Assembly: GCA_905235755.1 (NCBI GenBank)
Contig: CAJONA010000019.1
Location: 1-13,269 of the forward strand
Length of the DNA: 13,269 nucleotides
Direction: 5' to 3'
DNA from: an uncultured Clostridia bacterium
GTDB taxonomy: Bacteria; Bacillota; Clostridia; Oscillospirales; CAG-272
Every line of letters begins with the position of its first letter. Within the stretch, counting starts at the first letter, position 1. Shown here piece by piece: positions 1 through 6,830 of the stretch. A program made the translations under genes and the position numbers. The notes under the pieces are model-generated. The model did not search any database. It was given only the letters and a program-made list of their open reading frames with translations, and was not told where the DNA came from.

Positions 1-712
1 GTCGTATATCAGAGGCGGCAAGGAAAGCTCCGCCGTCGTAAAGCCCGTAAAAGACAGCGAGGGAAAAAGGAAGATAGGCGTTCTGATACGCGACAGCGCC
101 GCGGGGATCGGCACCGTGACGTATATCGAACCCGAAACGCTCATTTTTGCGGGGCTTGGCCACGGCATCTGCGACGCCGAAAGCGGAACGCTCCTGCCGA
201 TCGCGCACGGTAGCGTGGAGGAGATAACCGTAACGGGTATAAATCAAGGAAAAACAGGCTCTCCCGGCGAGATACGCGGCTCGTTTTCGGGCAAGCGGAT
301 AGGAAAGATAATCAAAAATTCCGATACGGGAGTTTACGGTGTGCTGACCGAGCTCCCCGAATGCAGCGAGGCGCGCTATGAGGTCGCAAGCGCGGACGAG
401 GTCGCGGACGGAACGGCGTATATCCGCTCGACCGTCAGCGGAGAGCCGGAGCTTTACGAGGTGAAAATAACGAGGATAGGCAACGGCGGTCAGAAAAATT
501 TCGCGGTGAAGGTCACCGATAAGCGCTTGATCGACCTGACGGGCGGCATTGTTCAGGGAATGAGCGGCTCGCCCATAATCCAGAACGACAAGATAGTCGG
601 CGCCGTCACGCACGTGCTCGTCGGCGATCCGACGTCGGGATACGGCATTTTCATCGGCAATATGCTTGACGACACGCAGACTGTCGAATTCTACGAGGAC
701 AGCGCGGCATAA
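1..712 (+). CDS. spoIVB: SpoIVB peptidase (stage IV sporulation protein B), 5' truncated by window edge
   Basis: Serine peptidase of family S55. It is made in the forespore and secreted into the intermembrane space, where it cleaves SpoIVFA so that pro-sigma-K processing can start in the mother cell. The reading frame is open from nucleotide 2, so the gene starts upstream; 236 residues are visible, covering the S55 domain but not the signal segment or PDZ domain. A family-typical RDSAAGIGT segment precedes GLGHGI, which carries the catalytic His (visible residue 54). The active-site serine is in QGMSGSPII (residue 188). An Asp in VTDKRL lies 15 residues before it (173), matching the His/Asp/Ser spacing known for Bacillus subtilis SpoIVB. 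The conserved end THVLVGDPTSGYGIFIG is present. A start at 116 would remove the beginning of the domain and is not real. In many Firmicutes spo0A follows this gene; here a terminator and then spoIIE follow. Confidence 0.95.
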   Translation, partial: SYIRGGKESSAVVKPVKDSEGKRKIGVLIRDSAAGIGTVTYIEPETLIFAGLGHGICDAESGTLLPIAHGSVEEITVTGINQGKTGSPGEIRGSFSGKRIGKIIKNSDTGVYGVLTELPECSEARYEVASADEVADGTAYIRSTVSGEPELYEVKITRIGNGGQKNFAVKVTDKRLIDLTGGIVQGMSGSPIIQNDKIVGAVTHVLVGDPTSGYGIFIGNMLDDTQTVEFYEDSAA

Positions 713-768
713 ATCGCTCGATAAAATATCATAAAAATTCTCATTTGTCAAAAAAGTCTTACAAAAAA

Positions 769-838
769 CGTGTTGCATCATCCGGGCGCGACTCAAAATC
801 ATAAAAATCGAGTCCTCCGATGCGACACGCTTTTTTTT
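769..838 (+). terminator. Rho-independent terminator after spoIVB
   Basis: Arms 769-779 (CGTGTTGCATC) and 819-829 (GATGCGACACG) pair over 11 bp with one G-U pair. A nested stem pairs GACTC (790-794) with GAGTC (810-814). A T run at 831-838 follows. An A run at 763-768 precedes the stem, so it could also act on the other strand. It closes spoIVB and separates it from spoIIE. Confidence 0.85.
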
Positions 839-865
839 AATACCGTTGTATTATATCACTTGAAA

Positions 866-879
866 GCCGCGCCCGCGGC
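866..879. promoter_or_regulatory. GC palindrome upstream of spoIIE
   Basis: GCCGCG (866-871) and CGCGGC (874-879) form a perfect inverted repeat around CC. It lies about 35 nt before the spoIIE start and just ahead of an AAAAGGA motif (880-886). It could be a DNA operator or a small mRNA hairpin; the two-base loop is tight for RNA. No convincing sigma-A -35/-10 pair or exact Spo0A box is visible between the terminator and the gene. Confidence 0.3.
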
Positions 880-914
880 AAAAGGACATGCAACGATGAA
901 AGGACGTGAATAAA

Positions 915-3281
915 ATGACGGAGAGTAAAACGACGGCACTTATACATAGGAGGAAGCGGGAAATTCCGGCTTTGGCAAAGATAGCCGCGCGCGGCGTCGT
1001 AACCGCGGCGCTCGGATTTGTGATGGCGATAGCAAAATTGCCGCTCGAAACTTACCCGCTCGGCATAGGATTTATCTGCGCGGTGACCGAGCTGCCCCCG
1101 CTCGCTATGATAGGGATCATACTCGGCAACTTTGTCGTCGACGTCAGACTGTACACGCTGGCGGCAGCGGCGGCGTGTATGTTCAGGCTGATAATGTATG
1201 CGGCGGGCGGCGTGAAAAGAATATACCGAAGCGGCCTTAACATCTCCGACAGCATGGGCGTCAGAATGACGGCGGCTTTTATAGGCGCTTTGAGCGTCGG
1301 CATAGCGGCGTACGTTCAAAACGCGGCGCTGTACACGGTGCTCGGTGCGATATTCAGCGTTTGTATAGCCGTATGCTCGACCGTTGCGTTTACGTTTTTC
1401 TTCGACAAAAGATACAGATACACGAGCTATTATCAGGTCGGCGTGATATCGCTCGCGTTTTGCGTGACGCTCGCATTTTCGGGCGTGTCGCTGCTCGGAG
1501 TGCCCGTCTCGCTCGTGCTCGCGGCGGCGGCGACGCTGCTCGTCGCGTTTTTGTGGGGCGGAGCGTACGGCGGAGTGACGGGATTTCTCATCGGCTTGCC
1601 GCTGGGCGTCGAATGGGCGGCGATATTCGCCCTCACCGGCGTGTGCGCGGGACTGTTTTCGTCGATAGGCGCGTTTGCCGCCGAGATAACGTCGATGTCT
1701 GTGTTTGTTTGCGGCGCGATATACGTTTACGGCGTTGAAAGCTGGCGGCTGTACCTGATACCGATAGTGATAGGCGAGATAATGTCCGCCGTTCCCGCGT
1801 CGCTCGGACTGATAAAACCGAAAGCGCCTCCCGATGAGGCCGATCAAAAGAGCTTTTGCGACGAGATCATAGCCGACATAAGAGCGAACGAAAATGAAAA
1901 AAGAATGGAGATGTTATCAAAAGCGATGAAATCACTTTCCGAGGTCATCGGCGGCCTCACTTCAAAACTGCGCCGAAAAAAAGACGTGTCGCTTGAAGAA
2001 ATGTGCCGCTCCGTGTGGAAAAGCCATTGCGACACGTGCCCGATAGACTGCAAATGCCACGATATCGGCGCTTTGCCGGGCGACGACGTCATCGAAAGCA
2101 TAACGGATAAGCTGATGAATACGGGTGTTCGTATCGACAAGGAGCGCATAGGCGAGTTCGTAGCGGCAAAATGCCCGAAGACGGACGAGATAATCGCGGA
2201 GATAAACACGCGTGCCGAAACGATGCTCGATAAGCTGACGGGCGACGAGCGCGTCGATCTGCTCGCGTTCGACTATGAGGCGACAGCCGCAATGATAAGC
2301 GACGCGATAGCGCAGAGCAGCGGCAGGTACGAGCCGGACAAGATACTTTCGGAAAAACTGCGGCGCGCGCTGCTCGGAGCGGGATTTGCGACAAAAAACG
2401 TCGTTGTTTGCGGCGACAGAAAGCTTTACGTCGTGGCGACGGGTGATGACATTCTGCGCTCGGGAGTCGGCGCGGAAGATATCCGCAAGATATGCGAAAA
2501 CGTTTGCGCGCAGAAATTCGGCGCGCCGTCGTTCCGCTTTGATGGCGGCAAGGCGGCGATGCTCATCGAAGCCGAGCCGAAATTTTACACCGAATACGCG
2601 GGCAGGCAATACATAAAGGACGGGGAAAACGTCAGCGGCGACAGCGTTTCCATAATCGAAAACCGCGACGGATTTTTCTATTCGTTCATTTGCGACGGCA
2701 TGGGGAGCGGAGAGATCGCCGCGATGACGTCGAGAATGTGCCGCGTTTTCCTCGAAAAAATGCTCGAATGCGGCAACAGCAAATCGACGACGATCGAAAT
2801 GCTGAGCACGTTCATACGCAACAAGGGCGTCGAATGTTACGCGACGGTCGACCTGCTCGAAGTGGATCTTCTGCAAGGAACGGCGGCGTTTATCAAATGC
2901 GGCGCGACGCCGTCGTACGTAAAAAGAGGAAAGAGCATATTCAAAATAGAGTCGAACACGTTCCCTATAGGAATAATACGGCAGACGAGCGCAGAGATGA
3001 CGGAGTTCGAACTCGTCGACGGCGACGTCGTCATACTTTGCAGCGACGGCGTCGCGCAGGATTTCGATATTGCGGCGTCGCTCGATCCGTCGTGGTTCGT
3101 GAATTTTATCGACGCCGAATGGACGGACGACCTCGACGAAATGGCGGAAAGGATAATCGTGGCCGCCGAAAAGCAAAATCACCGCAGCGACGATATGACG
3201 GTCGAGCTTATACGTATCAAAAGAAAGACGGGCGCCGTCGCGGCGAAAAAGACAGAGGAGCGAATAAAGCGCGCGGAATAA
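915..3281 (+). CDS. spoIIE: SpoIIE, membrane-bound PP2C-type serine phosphatase
   Basis: SpoIIE dephosphorylates SpoIIAA at the polar septum, which releases sigma-F in the forespore; it also interacts with FtsZ. The protein has 788 residues (827 in B. subtilis). Residues about 18-300 are strongly hydrophobic and form a multi-spanning membrane domain. A cytoplasmic linker covers about 305-575, and the C-terminal PP2C domain about 575-775. Metal-binding acidic motifs are DGMGSG (Asp594), CSDGVAQDF (Asp711) and SDDMT (Asp759). The linker contains a dense Cys cluster (C364, C372, C375, C379, C381). ATG 915 is chosen because AAAGGA (899-904) lies 10 nt upstream; the in-frame GTG at 906 would leave one nucleotide of spacing. 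A five-codon ORF (896-913) covers this ribosome site and ends one base before the ATG. The gene stands alone between two terminators and converges on the lipoprotein gene. Confidence 0.93.
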   Translation: MTESKTTALIHRRKREIPALAKIAARGVVTAALGFVMAIAKLPLETYPLGIGFICAVTELPPLAMIGIILGNFVVDVRLYTLAAAAACMFRLIMYAAGGVKRIYRSGLNISDSMGVRMTAAFIGALSVGIAAYVQNAALYTVLGAIFSVCIAVCSTVAFTFFFDKRYRYTSYYQVGVISLAFCVTLAFSGVSLLGVPVSLVLAAAATLLVAFLWGGAYGGVTGFLIGLPLGVEWAAIFALTGVCAGLFSSIGAFAAEITSMSVFVCGAIYVYGVESWRLYLIPIVIGEIMSAVPASLGLIKPKAPPDEADQKSFCDEIIADIRANENEKRMEMLSKAMKSLSEVIGGLTSKLRRKKDVSLEEMCRSVWKSHCDTCPIDCKCHDIGALPGDDVIESITDKLMNTGVRIDKERIGEFVAAKCPKTDEIIAEINTRAETMLDKLTGDERVDLLAFDYEATAAMISDAIAQSSGRYEPDKILSEKLRRALLGAGFATKNVVVCGDRKLYVVATGDDILRSGVGAEDIRKICENVCAQKFGAPSFRFDGGKAAMLIEAEPKFYTEYAGRQYIKDGENVSGDSVSIIENRDGFFYSFICDGMGSGEIAAMTSRMCRVFLEKMLECGNSKSTTIEMLSTFIRNKGVECYATVDLLEVDLLQGTAAFIKCGATPSYVKRGKSIFKIESNTFPIGIIRQTSAEMTEFELVDGDVVILCSDGVAQDFDIAASLDPSWFVNFIDAEWTDDLDEMAERIIVAAEKQNHRSDDMTVELIRIKRKTGAVAAKKTEERIKRAE

Positions 3282-3294
3282 ACCTCCGCGCATC

Positions 3295-3323
3295 AAAAAA
3301 GTCTTGCTCAGGCAAGACTTTTT
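3295..3323. terminator. Bidirectional terminator between spoIIE and the lipoprotein gene
   Basis: GTCTTGC (3301-3307) and GCAAGAC (3312-3318) form a perfect 7-bp stem with loop TCAG. It is flanked by A6 (3295-3300) and T5 (3319-3323), so it has a U tract in either direction. It begins 13 nt after the spoIIE stop and touches the stop codon of the convergent gene at 3324. Confidence 0.92.
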
Positions 3324-3875
3324 CTATATCACATCGACGTAGATCGAGTGCGTTATTTTTCCGTATATTATATCGACGCGGCGTTTTCCGACGGCGTCGA
3401 ACGAGTATTTCATGTCGTAATCCGACACCTCGAATATCTCGCCGTTTTCCCTTGTCGCCGTCACGCGCACGCTTGAACGGTCAAACTCGTCACCCGCCGA
3501 ATATGTGCGCTCGCTCACGACTTCAACTGTAAAGTCGAGTATCATCACGCAGTAGATGTCAAGGCGGTACTCGGCGTGTTTTCCGTCAAGCATAAACAGC
3601 AGCATAAAACTGTTCATTCCGTCTTCAAGCTCTATGATTCCGCCCTCGAAATATTCGGTGAACGTGTCGTCCGAGTACATCTCGACGGTGCCGCCGTCGG
3701 CGCACTCTATCGCGCTGTACGGATCGAAGAAATATTCGTTCACAAAGCGTGCGCTGATGGTGTTTTGATCTATCTCAAAGCCATCGGGCAAAACGAAAGC
3801 GGGAGAGTACGGCGTCTCGGCGCACGAGCACAGAAGAAGGATCGTCAAAAGCAGTATTGCCGCTGTCTTTTTCAT
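3324..3875 (-). CDS. Putative lipoprotein with C-terminal bacterial Ig-like domain
   Basis: A 183-residue exported protein of unknown function. The N-terminus has two lysines, a hydrophobic stretch (about 5-15) and a lipobox-like LCSC with the candidate lipidated Cys at 18, so it is probably anchored on the outer face of the membrane. The last 65 residues or so contain YSAGDEFDRSSVRVTATREN, then VSDYD and a closing VDIIYGKITHSIYVDVI. This resembles group 3 bacterial Ig-like (Big_3) repeats. The middle part is acidic and I do not recognise it. GGGGAGG (3881-3887) lies 5 nt before the ATG, and a near-consensus sigma-A promoter lies just upstream. It is a single-gene unit between spoIIE and spoIVA. 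The position may hint at a sporulation link, but the promoter looks vegetative, so I assign no function. The family call rests on pattern only. Confidence 0.8.
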   Translation of the reverse strand: MKKTAAILLLTILLLCSCAETPYSPAFVLPDGFEIDQNTISARFVNEYFFDPYSAIECADGGTVEMYSDDTFTEYFEGGIIELEDGMNSFMLLFMLDGKHAEYRLDIYCVMILDFTVEVVSERTYSAGDEFDRSSVRVTATRENGEIFEVSDYDMKYSFDAVGKRRVDIIYGKITHSIYVDVI

Positions 3876-3904
3876 TTGCGCCTCCCCGTCAATGATGTGA
3901 TATA

Positions 3905-3933
3905 AGTATACCCCTGTTTTCGATCAATGTCAA
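3905..3933 (-). promoter_or_regulatory. Sigma-A promoter for the lipoprotein gene
   Basis: On the minus strand, TTGACA (3928-3933) and TATACT (3905-3910) are separated by exactly 17 bp. The predicted start lies about 10 nt before the GGGGAGG ribosome site. The -35 is perfect and the -10 is 5/6. It sits between the spoIVA terminator and the lipoprotein gene, so the latter can be expressed separately. Confidence 0.8.
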
Positions 3934-3943
3934 TCGGCGACGC

Positions 3944-3973
3944 AAAAAATCGGCTCGTATGAGCCGATTTTTT
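3944..3973 (-). terminator. Terminator of spoIVA
   Basis: TCGGCTC (3950-3956) and GAGCCGA (3961-3967) form a perfect stem with loop GTAT, extended by A6 (3944-3949) against T6 (3968-3973). Read on the minus strand it ends in a U6 tract. It starts on the last base of the spoIVA stop codon. The symmetric arms would also stop plus-strand transcription. Confidence 0.9.
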
Positions 3974-5445
3974 CACAGGATTATGCAAAGCAGACCGCTC
4001 GAACCTTCGTTTATGACGCGGCTGAGCGTGTCGCACAGCTTTTCGCGCGATTCCTCCGGGACGTGAGCGAGCTTGTTCTGTATGCTCTCGCTCACAAGTT
4101 CATACAGCGATTTGCCGAATATGTTCGTGTCCCAAAGCCTTTTCGGATCCTTTTCAAATTCGGACAGCATAAAGCGCACAAGCTCCTCCGACTGCTGCTC
4201 GGAACCGACGATGGGCGAGACTTCCGTGTTTATGTTCGCCTTTATCATATGCACAGACGGCGCCGACGCGCGAAGCTTTATTCCGTACCCGCCGGACTGC
4301 TTTGTGAGCTGAGGTTCTTCGAGCGTCAGATCGTACATATCCGGTACGACGATACCGTAGCCCGTCTCGTTGACCTCGTCGAGCGCTTTTGCGACTTTGT
4401 CGTATTTCTTTTTGACGGCGGAAAGCTCGTATAACAGAGAGATCAGCGCGCCGTCATCCGCGATGTCAAAGCCCGTCATATCGCCGATGACCTTATAGAA
4501 AAGTCCGTCGTGCAGTTTGACCTTGACGTTCGCCTTGCCCGTTCCGAGGTCGATCTTTTCGACCGTTACGCCGTCGATATAGTCGTTGTCGCTCATCGCC
4601 GAGAAGCAGTTTGATATGTCACCGACCTTTTTTATCTTCGACGCGCACGCGAGAACGTCGCTGTGAACGCTCTTTGAAAGCGGATGCTCGTCGCTCACCG
4701 CCGACAAAAACGGCGGAAGCTCGACTGATATTTCCGTGACGGGAAATTCTTCAAGCACGAGCTGCATTATGTTCTTGATGTCCTCGGCGTCGAGCTCGAG
4801 GCAATTGACGAGCGCGACGGGCGCGCCGTATTTTTCTTCGAGCGACAGCGCGAGTTCCGTCGAGCGCTGCGACGACGGAGACGAGGAGTTGAGCACGATG
4901 ACGAACGGCTTTCCGAGTGCGTGAAGCTCGCCGACGATGCGCTCCTCGCTCGGCACGAAACTTTCTCTGTCTATCTCGCCGAACGAGCCGTCGCACGTGA
5001 CGAGCACGCCTATCGTCGAGTGATCGGCGATGACTTTTTGCGTGCCTATCTCGGCGGCGCGGTCGAACGGCATCGGTTCTGTCGACCACGGCGTCATAAC
5101 GGTGCGCTCCGCGCCGTCCTCGATGTCTCCGACGGCGCCGTTTACCATATATCCGACGCAGTCTATCATCTTGACAAACAGCGACGCGCCCTCGTCGAGC
5201 GTCACCTCGACAGCCGTCGCGGGTATGAATTTCGGCTCGGTCGTCGTCACCTGTCTTCCCGACGCCGATTGCGGAAGCTCGTCTTTTGCGCGTTTGCGAT
5301 CGTATTCGTCGCCGATATTCGGAATTACGAGCGTATCCATGAATTTTTTGATAAAAGTTGATTTTCCCGTGCGGACGGGGCCGACGACGCCGATATAAAT
5401 GTCGCCGCCTGTACGCGTTTCAATGTCCTTGTATATGCTGCTCAC
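3973..5445 (-). CDS. spoIVA: SpoIVA, spore coat morphogenetic ATPase
   Basis: SpoIVA is made in the mother cell and polymerises with ATP hydrolysis around the forespore. It is anchored by SpoVM, forms the basement layer of the coat, and is also needed for cortex formation. The 490 residues match the B. subtilis length (492) and align end to end. The N-terminus has IYKDIETRTGGDIYIGVVGP followed by the Walker A VRTGKST (Lys28). The Thr pair of the ATPase sensor is in TTTEPKF (68-69), and DCVGY follows. The C-terminus keeps MIKANINTEVSPIVGSEQQS and the extreme end GSSGLLCIIL, the region that meets SpoVM. The start is GTG 5445, with GGGAGG (5453-5458) seven nucleotides upstream; the open frame extends far into nadA but lacks conserved sequence there. 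A sigma-E-like promoter precedes it and a terminator abuts the stop, so it is monocistronic. Confidence 0.97.
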   Translation of the reverse strand: MSSIYKDIETRTGGDIYIGVVGPVRTGKSTFIKKFMDTLVIPNIGDEYDRKRAKDELPQSASGRQVTTTEPKFIPATAVEVTLDEGASLFVKMIDCVGYMVNGAVGDIEDGAERTVMTPWSTEPMPFDRAAEIGTQKVIADHSTIGVLVTCDGSFGEIDRESFVPSEERIVGELHALGKPFVIVLNSSSPSSQRSTELALSLEEKYGAPVALVNCLELDAEDIKNIMQLVLEEFPVTEISVELPPFLSAVSDEHPLSKSVHSDVLACASKIKKVGDISNCFSAMSDNDYIDGVTVEKIDLGTGKANVKVKLHDGLFYKVIGDMTGFDIADDGALISLLYELSAVKKKYDKVAKALDEVNETGYGIVVPDMYDLTLEEPQLTKQSGGYGIKLRASAPSVHMIKANINTEVSPIVGSEQQSEELVRFMLSEFEKDPKRLWDTNIFGKSLYELVSESIQNKLAHVPEESREKLCDTLSRVINEGSSGLLCIIL

Positions 5446-5478
5446 GTTGTTTCCTCCCGAAAAATATATTTCGTTTAA

Positions 5479-5508
5479 AATATATGACGCGGGGAGAAGG
5501 TTTATTAC
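5479..5508 (-). promoter_or_regulatory. Putative sigma-E promoter of spoIVA
   Basis: On the minus strand, GTAATAAA (5501-5508) and CATATATT (5479-5486) are 14 bp apart. This fits the sigma-E pattern of an ATA-containing -35 and CATAnAnT -10 with 13-15 bp spacing. The predicted start is about 13 nt before the ribosome site. B. subtilis spoIVA is transcribed by sigma-E, which supports the call. No good sigma-A -35 is present. Confidence 0.6.
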
Positions 5509-5516
5509 AACATAAC

Positions 5517-5541
5517 AAAAAACGGCCGCATGGCCGTTTTT
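5517..5541 (-). terminator. Terminator of nadA
   Basis: CGGCC (5523-5527) and GGCCG (5532-5536) pair around loop GCAT, extended by A6 (5517-5522) against T5 (5537-5541). On the minus strand the hairpin ends in U6. It lies 17 nt past the nadA stop and just upstream of the spoIVA promoter, separating the two same-strand genes. Confidence 0.88.
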
Positions 5542-5558
5542 ATCGTGCGAAAATATAT

Positions 5559-6473
5559 TTATCCGAGCTCGAGCATTTTGTCGATGGGACGGCGCGCGAG
5601 CTTTATCGTTTCGTCGTCGAGCGTTATCTCCTCGCCCGCCGTGCCGCAGATACAGTCGTATACGTCGACAAGCGTCGTCAGGCGCATATTGTGGCAGACG
5701 CAGTCCTTTGAAAGCGGATAAAATCGCTTGTCGGGGCACTCGTAGGCGAGATGCTGCGCTATGCTGTTTTCCGTGCCGATGATAAACTCTTTTGCGTCGC
5801 TCTTCTTGGCGTATTCCATGATCCCCGACGTCGATCCGATATAGTCGGCGTGGTCGCAGACTTCCGGCGTGCATTCCGGATGAACGAGCAGGAGCGCCGA
5901 CGGGTGGGCGTCCTTCGCCTTTTTGACGTCGCGCTCCGTTATCCTCGCGTGCGTCGGGCAGCCGCCGCGAACGAGCATGATCTCCTTTTCCGGTATTTGC
6001 TTTTGTATATATGCGCCGAGGTTGCAGTCGGGAATGAAGATTATCTTGTCGCTGTCCAGCGCGCGCACGATCTTGAGCGCGGACGACGACGTGACGCACA
6101 CGTCGCACACCGTTTTCAGTTCGGCAGTCGTGTTTATATACGCGACGACGGTATATCCCGGGTTGCGCTCTTTGAGCGCTACGATGAGATCTTTGTCCAT
6201 CTGTTCCGCCATCGGGCAGCCGGCGCCCCCATTCGAGAGGATCACCTTTTTCTCGGGAGAGAGCATCTTCACCGTCTCCGCCATAAAGCGCACGCCGCAC
6301 ATGATGACTGTATCGGCGGACGACGTCTGCGCTTTGCGGCTAAGCGCAAAGCTGTCGCCGACGAAATCGGCTATCTCCGTTATTTCTTTCGATTGATAAG
6401 AATGTGCGAGGATATACACGTTCTTTTCTTTTTTAAGACGAATTATTTCGTCTTGCAGTTCACGTATTTTCAT
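5559..6473 (-). CDS. nadA: Quinolinate synthase NadA (4Fe-4S)
   Basis: NadA condenses iminoaspartate with dihydroxyacetone phosphate to quinolinate in de novo NAD synthesis, using an oxygen-sensitive [4Fe-4S] cluster. The 304 residues match the compact form of the family. The three family cysteine ligands are C86 in GAGCPMAEQM, C201 in VHPECTPEVCDHADYIGSTS, and C260 in CVCHNM (C258 is the alternative). Substrate-binding landmarks include LAHSYQ, AYINTTAE and the CVTSSSA turn. ATG 6473 is preferred because GGAGG (6478-6482) lies 4 nt upstream and the conserved protein starts at MKIREL; a longer in-frame extension to 6611 has no family sequence. No nadB (L-aspartate oxidase) or nadC lies in the window, so iminoaspartate must come from elsewhere. 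The gene seems to have a leader of about 215 nt and its own terminator. Confidence 0.96.
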   Translation of the reverse strand: MKIRELQDEIIRLKKEKNVYILAHSYQSKEITEIADFVGDSFALSRKAQTSSADTVIMCGVRFMAETVKMLSPEKKVILSNGGAGCPMAEQMDKDLIVALKERNPGYTVVAYINTTAELKTVCDVCVTSSSALKIVRALDSDKIIFIPDCNLGAYIQKQIPEKEIMLVRGGCPTHARITERDVKKAKDAHPSALLLVHPECTPEVCDHADYIGSTSGIMEYAKKSDAKEFIIGTENSIAQHLAYECPDKRFYPLSKDCVCHNMRLTTLVDVYDCICGTAGEEITLDDETIKLARRPIDKMLELG

Positions 6474-6690
6474 GATCCCTCCGAGATTTAAACTGAAAAA
6501 TATATATGTTTGTACGGGAAAGATCCCGCTTTTGCCGAATAAAACGGCACTCCTTGCCGTCGGCTGAAAAAAAGAGAATACCGTCGATCGGATTTTTGCA
6601 AAAAAAAGCATTGTTTCCTGTCGCCAAACCGTCCGCCTGTTCGTTATATAAATGCGGCGGCAAGAGTAAAAACCGCAACCGTGGTCTTAA
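6474..6690 (-). promoter_or_regulatory. Long structured 5' leader of nadA
   Basis: If the promoter at 6696-6723 is used, the nadA transcript has about 215 untranslated nucleotides. Possible hairpins on the minus strand pair 6656-6660 with 6633-6637 (CCGCC/GGCGG), 6555-6560 with 6544-6549 (ACGGCA/TGCCGT, loop AGGAG, followed by TTTTATT), and 6524-6528 with 6515-6519 (CGGGA/TCCCG, loop TCTT). The second looks like a weak terminator. Its 3' arm can instead pair with CGGCA just downstream, giving two exclusive folds. I do not match it to a named riboswitch. The plus strand of this stretch shows no credible gene. Confidence 0.4.
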
Positions 6691-6695
6691 ACGAT

Positions 6696-6723
6696 ATTAT
6701 ACTCAAAAATGCCGCTTTTGCAA
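6696..6723 (-). promoter_or_regulatory. Putative sigma-A promoter for nadA
   Basis: On the minus strand, TTGCAA (6718-6723) lies 16 bp from a perfect TATAAT (6696-6701). The -35 is weak (4/6). No better candidate lies closer to nadA, so this start implies a long leader. It diverges from the promoter at 6784. Confidence 0.5.
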
Positions 6724-6783
6724 TAAGATTTTCGACAATTCCGTACAAAAAACATTTTTTGAGCGAAATTTTAATAATTGTTA

Positions 6784-6812
6784 TTGACTTCAAGCGAAAA
6801 TAATTATAGAAT
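6784..6812 (+). promoter_or_regulatory. Sigma-A promoter for the AI-2E family gene
   Basis: TTGACT (6784-6789) and TAGAAT (6807-6812) are 17 bp apart, each one base from consensus, in an AT-rich tract. The expected start near 6819 leaves a leader of about 60 nt carrying a tandem 10-bp repeat before the ribosome site. Confidence 0.75.
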
Positions 6813-6830
6813 AGTTATAAAGTAATTACA

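Noticed and set aside
735..743. TTGTCAAAA as a Spo0A box for spoIIE
   Set aside because: It resembles TGTCGAA only partly and lies upstream of the spoIVB terminator, about 170 nt from spoIIE. No properly placed promoter goes with it.
837..3296. Long antisense ORFs opposite spoIIE (336 and 444 codons) and plus-strand ORFs in another frame
   Set aside because: They are Arg/His-rich low-information translations caused by the codon bias of spoIIE. They have no ribosome sites or recognisable domains, while spoIIE is clear on the other strand.
5446..6300. N-terminal extension that would give spoIVA 775 residues
   Set aside because: The extension is the nadA gene read out of frame and lacks any SpoIVA sequence. 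GTG 5445 has a good ribosome site and restores the family length.
6506..6787. Plus-strand 93-codon ORF in the nadA/AI-2E intergenic region
   Set aside because: It lacks a ribosome site, is low-complexity basic sequence, and runs opposite the nadA leader and across the nadA promoter.
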